Under the pieces are notes generated by a model. That model saw nothing but the letters and a program-made list of their open reading frames with translations. It was not told where the DNA came from and did not search any database. From NCBI GenBank assembly GCA_030690265.1, contig JAUYHA010000077.1, forward strand, positions 1 through 64,000: a stretch of DNA of 64,000 nucleotides, read 5' to 3'. Below, one piece after another: positions 1 through 7,217 of the stretch (positions within the stretch are counted from its first letter, which is position 1; every line of letters begins with the position of its first letter). Origin of the DNA: Dehalococcoidales bacterium (GTDB lineage: Bacteria > Chloroflexota > Dehalococcoidia > Dehalococcoidales > UBA2162). Position numbers and translations under genes: made by a program.

Positions 1-39
1 GGAGCTTAATTTCAGGACAACTACATAAGGGAGAGTCGA

Positions 40-111
40 AGAGAGGCTGAGCCTCTCTTACCAAAATCTTCCCCCTCTCCTTTGAAGGAGAGGGGGATAC
101 AGGGGGTGAGG
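40..111. repeat. Composite two-hairpin repeat, copy 1
   Basis: The first hairpin has arms AGAGAGGC and GCCTCTCT (40-58). The second has perfect 12-base arms, CCCCCTCTCCTT and AAGGAGAGGGGG (71-96). The element ends in GGGGGTGAGG (102-111), just before the start codon of the next gene. The same layout recurs at 34062-34164, 36925-37055 and 38620-38844, and the right end alone recurs at 4206-4240, 4859-4868 and 55182-55191. It is a dispersed non-coding element whose right end probably acts as a ribosome-binding site here. Confidence 0.8.
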
Positions 112-114
112 TTG

Positions 115-1425
115 ATGGTTAGAGAGCCAGTTGTCGCCGGACAGTTCTATCCGGGAACACCCGACCGGCTCAGGTCGATGATTAAAGAATTGGTTGACGA
201 AGAAGCGACCAGGGAAGAAGTAATCGGTCTGCTTTCACCCCATGCCGGCTATGTCTATTCGGGAGCGGTAGCCGGAGCTGCTATCTCCAGGGTTAGCTTT
301 AAGGATACCTTTGTTGTTATGGGGCCCAATCATACCGGGGCGGGTAAACCTTTCAGTATTATTACCGAAGGCGCCTGGAAAACACCTCTCGGGGAGGTAG
401 AGATTGATTCGGAACTGGGCAAGCAGATTCTGGCATCATCTGAATACCTGGAGGAAGACCACCTGGCTCATCAATATGAACACTCTATTGAAGTTCAGCT
501 CCCCTTTCTGCAGTATTTCAAACCGGACATTAAATTTGTCCCCATCTGCCTCAGCTACGCAACCGGGGAGGTTTACAAGGAAATCGGTAAGGGGATAGCC
601 CGGGCCGCTAAGGAGCTGAACAAAGAGGTGGTTATTATTGCCTCCAGTGATATGACCCACTATGAGTCTCAGGAATCAGCACGGCAGAAGGACAATCAGG
701 CGATAGAAGCCGTGCTGGACCTCGACGAGGATGAGCTGTTGAAGCGGGTGCAGGAACTGGACATATCAATGTGTGGTTACGCCCCGGCAGTCAGCCTCAT
801 TTCTGCGGCTAAGGAACTGGGTGCCGGAAAGGCAGAGCTGGTCAAATACATGACCAGCGGAGACACCACCAGGGATTACGCCAGCGTGGTAGGTTACGCC
901 GGGATAATAATAATCGGCTTATCACCTCTGGCGAAGTTAGCCCGGGAGGCGGTAGAGAGCTATGTGAGACAGGGCAAGGTGCCCTCTCCACCCCGGGAGC
1001 TTACCCCGGAAATGGAGCAAAAAGCCGGCGTCTTTGTTTCTATCCATAAGCTTGGCGAGCTGCGCGGTTGCATCGGCACTTTTGAACCCACCAGGAAGAA
1101 TGTAGCCGAGGAAGTTATTGCCAACGCCATTAATTCAGCCATCAGAGACCCACGCTTCCCCCAGGTTGCCCGCAGTGAGCTTAAAGACCTTGACTACAGC
1201 GTGGATGTGCTTACCTCTCCCGAGCCGGTGGAGAACAAGGACGAGCTGGACCCCAAAAAATACGGGGTTATCGCCCAGTGCGGCTGGCGGCGGGGCTTGC
1301 TTCTCCCTGACCTCGAAGGAGTGGACACCGTTGACCAGCAGATTAAAATCTGCTGCCAGAAAGCCGGCATCGGCCCCAAAGAACCGATAAAGCTCTACTG
1401 CTTTCAAGTGAAGAGGTATAAGTAA
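115..1425 (+). CDS. Memo-AMMECR1 fusion protein (AmmeMemoRadiSam proteins B and A)
   Basis: This protein of about 436 residues joins two domains. The N-terminal two thirds is a Memo-like domain related to extradiol dioxygenases, with conserved histidine motifs such as [16 protein letters not shown] and SSDMTHYE. The C-terminal part, from about residue 275, is an AMMECR1 domain with its hallmark LRGCIGTF. Both families occur with a radical SAM partner in the AmmeMemoRadiSam set, whose exact reaction is unsettled; no radical SAM partner is next to it here. I chose ATG 115 (or TTG 112) because the open frame further upstream only translates the repeat, and GGGGGTGAGG at 102-111 sits in the ribosome-binding position. 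Confidence 0.88.
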   Translation: MVREPVVAGQFYPGTPDRLRSMIKELVDEEATREEVIGLLSPHAGYVYSGAVAGAAISRVSFKDTFVVMGPNHTGAGKPFSIITEGAWKTPLGEVEIDSELGKQILASSEYLEEDHLAHQYEHSIEVQLPFLQYFKPDIKFVPICLSYATGEVYKEIGKGIARAAKELNKEVVIIASSDMTHYESQESARQKDNQAIEAVLDLDEDELLKRVQELDISMCGYAPAVSLISAAKELGAGKAELVKYMTSGDTTRDYASVVGYAGIIIIGLSPLAKLAREAVESYVRQGKVPSPPRELTPEMEQKAGVFVSIHKLGELRGCIGTFEPTRKNVAEEVIANAINSAIRDPRFPQVARSELKDLDYSVDVLTSPEPVENKDELDPKKYGVIAQCGWRRGLLLPDLEGVDTVDQQIKICCQKAGIGPKEPIKLYCFQVKRYK

Positions 1426-1463
1426 ACTAGCTGAATAACGGAGATACCAAAAGAAGGTGGAAT

Positions 1464-2375
1464 ATGGACAGTAACGGAGTAGTAAAGAACCACAAAACCT
1501 TGAAATTTCTGAGTGAAGTCTTTGGTGTAGAGTTTAAAGAACTCGTCGGTTGGAAAGAAGGGCATAAAACACTTGAGGGTATATTAAATTTATCTCCGTC
1601 AGAAGATTCAACGATAGTCCATTTCTTAATCCCTATATTAAAGAGCGTTCTGGGATATGTAACCGGCGATATCGATATAAAACCTGTTTTACATATCAAC
1701 CAGGGCAATAAGGTAAAAGAATTTGGTGGTCAGAGTGATATTGTTGTTAGAAAAGCGAAAAAACCAGTGTTTGTTATTGAAGCCAAAAGGTACGGACACC
1801 CCTTAGAGTCAAAAGAAGAGGATGCCGAAGGACAAGCCTATGATTACTCAAGGGCAAATGAATTAAAGCCTAAAGTTTGGTATCACATCACATCTAATGT
1901 TAGAGAAATCCACGTATATGACAACAATACCAGAAAAGAGGTATTGACGATTAAAGAAGAGGAGTTGGATGATAAACTTCCTCAACTAATATCGCTTCTT
2001 CATAAAGACCAGATAATTCCATTCAGCCAATCCAAAATGGAGCAGATACAGACAGTATTCAGGACTCCGATAACTGGTAAGAAAGAGTTTGAAAGACTGT
2101 TGAATAAATGCCAAGACTATATGAGAGAAGCAGAAGAGGCTAAAACGGGAAAAGAAGCCTTTGACGAAATGAATAAAATCCTCTTCATAAAGATATTTGA
2201 GGATAGAAGGGAACGAAGAGGGGAAGAGAACAGATTTACCACTTATAAAAAATTGATAGAGGGAGATAATTATATCAGAGGGACTCTATTTGAAGATATT
2301 AAGAACTACTTTGAAAAAAGGGGACTCCCATATTTGCGCCGGAAGATGAAATTAAACTGGATTCAAATACCGTAA
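1464..2375 (+). CDS. Restriction-modification enzyme, N-terminal nuclease part (split by frameshift)
   Basis: These 303 codons hold the nuclease and linker of a single-chain restriction-modification enzyme of type I-like/IIG design. A PD-(D/E)XK core is visible as GGQSDIVVRK followed by VFVIEAKR (about residues 88-112), as in type I HsdR N-terminal domains. A helical linker follows. The frame fails in an A6G4 run near 2319-2328: shifting by -1 there reads on as PIFAPEDEIKLDSN and then joins the methylase part without interruption. The last 16 or so residues of this frame are therefore out of register. The region is A/T-richer than its neighbours, which suggests acquisition. It could be a pseudogene, a phase-variable gene or an assembly error. 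Confidence 0.75.
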   Translation: MDSNGVVKNHKTLKFLSEVFGVEFKELVGWKEGHKTLEGILNLSPSEDSTIVHFLIPILKSVLGYVTGDIDIKPVLHINQGNKVKEFGGQSDIVVRKAKKPVFVIEAKRYGHPLESKEEDAEGQAYDYSRANELKPKVWYHITSNVREIHVYDNNTRKEVLTIKEEELDDKLPQLISLLHKDQIIPFSQSKMEQIQTVFRTPITGKKEFERLLNKCQDYMREAEEAKTGKEAFDEMNKILFIKIFEDRRERRGEENRFTTYKKLIEGDNYIRGTLFEDIKNYFEKRGLPYLRRKMKLNWIQIP

Positions 2376-2383
2376 ATCTTATC

Positions 2384-4147
2384 GTGGAGAAATTGCAGTC
2401 AAGGTTTTTAGTGGATGAGGATGGGAAAGTATATGAGCCTATAGGCGATGTTTATGAAAACTTCGTTAGCACGATATTCAGAGGAGAAAACGGGCAATAT
2501 TTTACTCCGAGACCTGTTGTTGATTTCATTATTAAAATGACGGGTATTGAATGGGGAGAAGAGGGAATGGTAGTTTGCGACCCGTGTTGCGGGTCTGGTG
2601 GTTTCTTGCTTTATGTATTTGAGAAAATGGATAGGGATTTGAAAAAAGAATTCATGAACGAAAACATGGATTTTAAAAATAAAAAAGCAGAAGAACAATA
2701 CAGAGCATTCAAGGATAAATTGTGTAACGAACTTTTAGTTGGTTATGATAATGAGAGAAGCATAGCCAATACCGCTATGATGAATATGAGCGTGCATGGC
2801 GATGGTAGTGTAGGAATATATTACGGGAATTCACTGCTTAAAACCAAGACGAGGCAGATATTGCCTCCTAACAGTTTTGATTGCGTCGTTACTAATCCGC
2901 CTTTTAGCCTTAGTGTGAAAAAAAATACCATGAAGGATAGCGATGAGCGAGACGTATTGGAAGAATACGATTTGGGGCACTCCCATAGATATAATATGAA
3001 AACTAAGCAATTTGAGACAGACCCTAGCATAAAGGATATAAGAGGGAGCCAAGATTCAAAGAAGCTATTTATTGAAAGGTGTTATCATCTCCTGAAAAGT
3101 AAAAAATACTTAGGCATTGTGTTAGACGATGGAGTATTAAATAACCCTTCTGACGCATACTTGAGAGATTGGATATACAATCATTTTCTCATCAAGGCAG
3201 TTGTATCATTGCCATTTGAGATATTTAGAGAAAGAGGCGCTACAAACAGAACAAGTATCCTTATCTTACAGAAAAACGATGGCAACATGATTCAAAAAGA
3301 TATATTTATGGCTATTGCAGAACATGCGGGAGAGAATTACGGCAAACTAGGATGGAAAATGCCAAACAATTTAGATGAGATATATCAGGAGTGGTTAAGG
3401 TACAACAGCGAAGAAAAAAGCAGTTTTCGGTTTTCGTTCATAGTTAAAAATGAAGAACTGGAAAATTTTTATGATGACAAGGAGAAGGTCTATAGAAATA
3501 GGCTAGACCCCAAATACTACAATCCGAAGTTTAAGGCACTAATAAACAAGATAGAAAAGAATAAGAATGTTGACAGTATAGGTAATTTAGTGGATTTTGT
3601 TGAGGAAATATGTAAGCCAGATGACGTAAATGCATTTGGCTCAAAATATGTAGAGAAGATAACGAAAAATAATCAGATAGAAATTGGGGAGATTGACGGA
3701 ATAAACGATCCTAAGGGTAAAGAGGATAGGGTATTTAAGGCTGGAGACTTAGTTGCATCTAGGATAAATATTAAAAGTGGCATGATTGCTTTCGTTCCTG
3801 ACAATATTGAGGAAATAAGGGCGACAAGTGAATATTATAAATTCGTTCCTAAGCTAGACGAATCAGGAAAGCCAAAGGTGCTTAAAGAATATCTATTTAT
3901 TGCTTTAATTTCAAACCCTATGCAGATGATTATGGATGCGCTGGCAACAGGCCAATATATGAGGTTAAAAGAGGAAGAGTTAGCTAAAATAAAAATACCT
4001 GTCCCCAAACTGCCTGCACAGGAAGTAGTTATTAAAAAGTTTAGGGATGAGAGGGCAAAGGTATTTGCTTTACAGCAAGACGTTACTTCTAAAGCAGAAG
4101 TAATGAATAAGCAAATAGAAGAATTAATAATAGGTCAGGCAGAATAA
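2384..4147 (+). CDS. Restriction-modification enzyme, methylase and specificity part
   Basis: This is the continuation of the preceding frame. It carries an HsdM-type N6-adenine methyltransferase domain: GQYFTPRPVV, the SAM motif CDPCCGSGGF and the catalytic NPPF (in VVTNPPFSL). After about residue 360 there is one HsdS-like target-recognition domain ending in a helical stretch. GTG 2384 has no ribosome-binding site, and coding similarity extends upstream in this frame to about 2330, so the true product is probably one chain of about 895 residues starting at 1464. If the frame is really broken, this half could still methylate only if translated separately. Recognition sequence unknown. Confidence 0.78.
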   Translation: MEKLQSRFLVDEDGKVYEPIGDVYENFVSTIFRGENGQYFTPRPVVDFIIKMTGIEWGEEGMVVCDPCCGSGGFLLYVFEKMDRDLKKEFMNENMDFKNKKAEEQYRAFKDKLCNELLVGYDNERSIANTAMMNMSVHGDGSVGIYYGNSLLKTKTRQILPPNSFDCVVTNPPFSLSVKKNTMKDSDERDVLEEYDLGHSHRYNMKTKQFETDPSIKDIRGSQDSKKLFIERCYHLLKSKKYLGIVLDDGVLNNPSDAYLRDWIYNHFLIKAVVSLPFEIFRERGATNRTSILILQKNDGNMIQKDIFMAIAEHAGENYGKLGWKMPNNLDEIYQEWLRYNSEEKSSFRFSFIVKNEELENFYDDKEKVYRNRLDPKYYNPKFKALINKIEKNKNVDSIGNLVDFVEEICKPDDVNAFGSKYVEKITKNNQIEIGEIDGINDPKGKEDRVFKAGDLVASRINIKSGMIAFVPDNIEEIRATSEYYKFVPKLDESGKPKVLKEYLFIALISNPMQMIMDALATGQYMRLKEEELAKIKIPVPKLPAQEVVIKKFRDERAKVFALQQDVTSKAEVMNKQIEELIIGQAE

Positions 4148-4205
4148 ACCAGACTTTTGATGCAACTCCCTGACTTTTGATACAGAAGGTACTTATGATA
4201 CAAAG

Positions 4206-4240
4206 CTCCTTTGAAGGAGAGGGGGATACAGGGGGTGAGG
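4206..4240. repeat. Right half of the composite repeat
   Basis: CTCCTTTGAAGGAG hairpin followed by GGGGGTGAGG, the same right end as at 71-111. It lies 60 bases after the restriction-modification gene. Because it resembles the copy upstream of the Memo gene, the Memo and restriction genes are bracketed by direct copies. Confidence 0.75.
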
Positions 4241-4279
4241 ATAATAGAAATAAATAAGAATGGATATGAAGGAGAAAAG

Positions 4280-4846
4280 ATGATAAAAGATTTGGTATTA
4301 AAGCACCGGAGCTGTCGGCGGTTTTATCAGGAGGTTCCGGTAGAAGAGGAAACTTTGAGAGAGCTGGTTGACCTGGCAAGATGCTCCGCATCTTCCAGCA
4401 ACAGACAGCCTCTCAAATATATCCTTTCCTGTGACCCGGAAAAGAATGCCCTGGTATTCAAGACTCTTGGCTGGGCTAGAGACCTGAAAGACTGGCCCGG
4501 TCCTTCTGAAGGAGAACGACCATCCGCCCATATCGTTATCCTTTTGGACAAAGAGATAAGCGAATCCGTTGACTGCGACCACGGCATCGCCGCTCAGACC
4601 ATTCTGCTCGGTGCCAGAGAAAAGGGGCTGGGTGGCCTTATGCATGGCTCGGTAAAGAAGGAAGAGCTAAGCCAGGCTCTTGGCATACCGCCCCGCTATG
4701 AAATCCGCCTGGTGCTGTCTCTGGGTAAGCCCAAAGAAAAGGCGGTTCTTGATAGTGTGGGGCCGGACGGAAAGACTACTTACTGGCGCGATAGTGAAAG
4801 CGTCCACCATGTGCCCAAGCGCCGCCTGGATGATATAATCGTATGA
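4280..4846 (+). CDS. Nitroreductase-family flavoprotein
   Basis: The 188-residue protein has the nitroreductase opening (HRSCRRF, then a Ser-rich SSSNRQP FMN-binding stretch near residue 45) and the family's C-terminal LVLSLGKPKE segment. Such enzymes bind FMN and use NAD(P)H to reduce nitro compounds, quinones or other acceptors; the substrate here cannot be told. ATG 4280 is preceded by GAAGGAG at good spacing. A longer open frame from 4211 only translates the repeat and is not used. It ends shortly before rarA on the same strand. Confidence 0.85.
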   Translation: MIKDLVLKHRSCRRFYQEVPVEEETLRELVDLARCSASSSNRQPLKYILSCDPEKNALVFKTLGWARDLKDWPGPSEGERPSAHIVILLDKEISESVDCDHGIAAQTILLGAREKGLGGLMHGSVKKEELSQALGIPPRYEIRLVLSLGKPKEKAVLDSVGPDGKTTYWRDSESVHHVPKRRLDDIIV

Positions 4847-4858
4847 GGCAAGAATAAA

Positions 4859-4868
4859 GGGGGTGAGG
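4859..4868 (+). promoter_or_regulatory. Repeat-type ribosome-binding sequence before rarA
   Basis: GGGGGTGAGG, identical to the right end of the composite repeat, four bases before ATG 4873. The GAGGT part can pair with the anti-Shine-Dalgarno sequence. Confidence 0.5.
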
Positions 4869-4872
4869 TAGA

Positions 4873-6234
4873 ATGATGGACATGTTTGAGCAAAAGGCTG
4901 AGGAGCAAAGAGAACAGCAGGCACCGCTGGCTACCCGGATGAGACCTACCAGCTTCCACGAGTTCGTCGGGCAGGAGCACCTGGTTGGTAAAGGGCGGGT
5001 ACTGAGGAAGGCTATTGACGCGGGACGGCTACCTTCCATCATTCTCTGGGGTCCGGCCGGCTGTGGTAAAACCACCCTGGCTTATCTTATGGCCAATGCT
5101 ACCAATTCACACTTCCACCCAATAAGCGCTGTCAGTGCCGGTGTTGCCGACTTACGCCGCGTAGTTGAACAAGCCAAAGAGCGCCGCAGAATTTACCAGC
5201 AGAAAACCATTCTTTTTATTGATGAGATACACCGTTTCAATAAGGCTCAGCAGGATGCCATTCTACCCTATGTTGAGGATGGGACTATTACCCTTATCGG
5301 GGCAACTACGGAAAACCCCTCCTTTGAGGTAACTTCACCCCTCCTCTCCCGGTGTCAGGTGTTTACCTTAAACCCCCTTGTTGAGGATGAAATTCGCGTT
5401 ATCATTATGAGGGCGCTGAGAGACAGGCTCAAAGGTCTCGGAGAATTAAACGTGGAATTAGCCCCTGAGGCAGTAGACCATCTTATTACTACCTCCAAGG
5501 GTGACGCCCGGATTGTCCTTAATGCGCTGGAACTGGCAGCCCTCACTACACCACCGGATGCTAAAGGAAAACGCGCCATTTCATTAGCCACCATTGAAGA
5601 TGCCATCCAGCACCCGGCTCTCCGTTACGATAAGGCTGGCGACCAGCACTATGACCTTATCTCAGCCCTTCACAAGTCGATGCGGGGTTCAGACCCGGAT
5701 GCCTCTCTCTACTGGCTGGCAAGGATGCTGGAAGCGGGAGAAGACCCTCTCTATATTGCTCGCCGTTTAGTTCGTTTCGCTTCGGAGGATGTCGGTATGG
5801 CCGACCCGCAGGCCCTGGTGATAGCCATGGCGGCTCAGCAGGCGGTCCACTTTATCGGTATGCCGGAGGGTAACCTGGCTCTGGCCGAGGCGGCCGTCTA
5901 CCTGGCAACGGCGCCGAAAAGCAACTCTCTGTATGAAGGCTACTCTAAAGTTCAGCAGGAGATTAAAAAGGGTTCGGCTGGTTCAGTGCCCCTGTACCTG
6001 CGTAATCCGGTGACGCCGCTGATGAAACAGATGGGCTACGGCGAAGGATATAAATATGCTCACGACTACCCGGAACACTTCGTTGAACAGCAGAACCTGC
6101 CTGATTCACTCCAGGGAAAACAGTTTTACTCTCCCGGCGGGCAGGGATATGAGAAACAGGTTGTAGACCGGCTCAAAAAATGGTGGTCCGGTAAGAAGAA
6201 AGCGGGCGGGGCTGAAAAAGGGGAGGAGGATTGA
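4873..6234 (+). CDS. rarA: Replication-associated recombination protein A (RarA/MgsA)
   Basis: A 453-residue AAA+ ATPase of the RarA/MgsA/WRNIP1 family, related to clamp loaders and acting at stalled replication forks. Walker A is GPAGCGKTT (about 60-68) and Walker B is LFIDEIH (about 114-120); a sensor 1 stretch IGATTENPS and the C-terminal tetramerisation region with YLATAPKSN follow. Length and domain order are normal for the family. Its last codons overlap the start of the next gene by four bases, so the two are probably co-translated. Confidence 0.93.
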   Translation: MMDMFEQKAEEQREQQAPLATRMRPTSFHEFVGQEHLVGKGRVLRKAIDAGRLPSIILWGPAGCGKTTLAYLMANATNSHFHPISAVSAGVADLRRVVEQAKERRRIYQQKTILFIDEIHRFNKAQQDAILPYVEDGTITLIGATTENPSFEVTSPLLSRCQVFTLNPLVEDEIRVIIMRALRDRLKGLGELNVELAPEAVDHLITTSKGDARIVLNALELAALTTPPDAKGKRAISLATIEDAIQHPALRYDKAGDQHYDLISALHKSMRGSDPDASLYWLARMLEAGEDPLYIARRLVRFASEDVGMADPQALVIAMAAQQAVHFIGMPEGNLALAEAAVYLATAPKSNSLYEGYSKVQQEIKKGSAGSVPLYLRNPVTPLMKQMGYGEGYKYAHDYPEHFVEQQNLPDSLQGKQFYSPGGQGYEKQVVDRLKKWWSGKKKAGGAEKGEED

Positions 6235-6875
6235 ATTCCATCCGGGTCAGCTTTCCCTGCGGTAATATTACTTTAGAGGGAGACTGGCATTTCCCCGAGG
6301 GGAATGAACTCTTTCCAAGTGTCATTGTCTGCCACCCCCACCCTCTTTATGGCGGCAATATGCGGAACAATGTTGTCACCGCCATTTGTGAAGCGTTGTC
6401 CCGGCACTCGGTCGCCACCTTTCGTTTCAACTTCAGGGGAGTGGGTGGCAGTGAAGGCAACTATGGAGAAGGTATCACCGAGCAGGAAGATGTTAAGGCA
6501 GCCCTGGATTTTGTCGTCTCCTCTCCAAATACTGACAGTGAGAAAATTGGCCTGGCGGGGTACTCTTTCGGTGCCAGGGTAGCTCTGTCGGCTGCCTTTC
6601 AGGATGAGCGGGTCAGTCTTCTGGCACTGGTCTCGCCACCGCTATCGGATGAGGCCATCTGGAACCAGCTAAGGAAGTATCCAAACCCCAAATTGCTTGT
6701 TGTTGGTGATGCTGACCCTCATTTCTCGCTTGATAGCTTTCAGCGCCTTGGTAAGGATTTCTCTCGTCCCGGGCAGTACCAAGTGGTATCAGGGGCTGAC
6801 CATTTCTGGCGGGGTTATGAAGAAGAAATGGCCCAGCGGGTATCCCGTTTCTTCGTATCTGGTTTCAAAAAATAA
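6231..6875 (+). CDS. Alpha/beta hydrolase, dienelactone-hydrolase-like
   Basis: This 214-residue protein has an alpha/beta-hydrolase fold with the HPHPLYGG loop typical of the short YheT/DLH-like group, the nucleophile elbow GYSFG (Ser about 112), an acid near 160 (VVGDADPH) and the catalytic histidine near 191 (GADHFW). It is a soluble esterase or peptidase-like enzyme of unknown substrate. It starts at TTG 6231 inside the rarA stop overlap. An imperfect hairpin follows the stop. Confidence 0.82.
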   Translation: MNSIRVSFPCGNITLEGDWHFPEGNELFPSVIVCHPHPLYGGNMRNNVVTAICEALSRHSVATFRFNFRGVGGSEGNYGEGITEQEDVKAALDFVVSSPNTDSEKIGLAGYSFGARVALSAAFQDERVSLLALVSPPLSDEAIWNQLRKYPNPKLLVVGDADPHFSLDSFQRLGKDFSRPGQYQVVSGADHFWRGYEEEMAQRVSRFFVSGFKK

Positions 6876-6902
6876 TGGAGGACACCTAATCAGTGCCCTC
6901 CA
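6876..6902 (+). terminator. Imperfect hairpin after the hydrolase gene
   Basis: Arms TGGAGGACAC and GTGCCCTCCA pair over ten positions with one mismatch, directly after the TAA stop. There is only a loose run of T downstream, so this is a possible rather than a clear Rho-independent terminator. Confidence 0.45.
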
Positions 6903-7217
6903 TTCAAGTCCAGTTCTTTTCTCGAACTTAACTCACTTGTGGTGATTACCCACAGTAGGCTTCTCTTTTCAGGAGAACCGCCTCTCTCACTGACACTAGA
7001 GCAAGTTCGAGTTTGCGTTGCCCCACCCTTGTGGGGCTTCAACTGTCAACCTGCCACACCATCAGCACAACCTGAAGCTTCATCTTACACCTCCCGAAGC
7101 AGATTCAGTTAGCATCGTGTCGCTTCACTGTCAGTAAAGCACAATTCGCTCAGTTTGTCAAGTGTGGATTCAGGCCTGGTTTTCGAGTGGGATTGAAAAA
7201 GAGGATAGTGGAGGAGG
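6903..7217. other. 315-base gap between convergent genes; possible transposon scar
   Basis: No convincing gene. There is a perfect hairpin GCCCCAC-CCTT-GTGGGGC at 7020-7037. On the minus strand, 7010-6946 reads LELALVSVREAVLLKREAYC before a stop, which resembles the C-terminal tails of IS200/IS605 TnpB proteins; this is a weak resemblance from memory. It may be the 3' scar of such an element. Confidence 0.25.
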
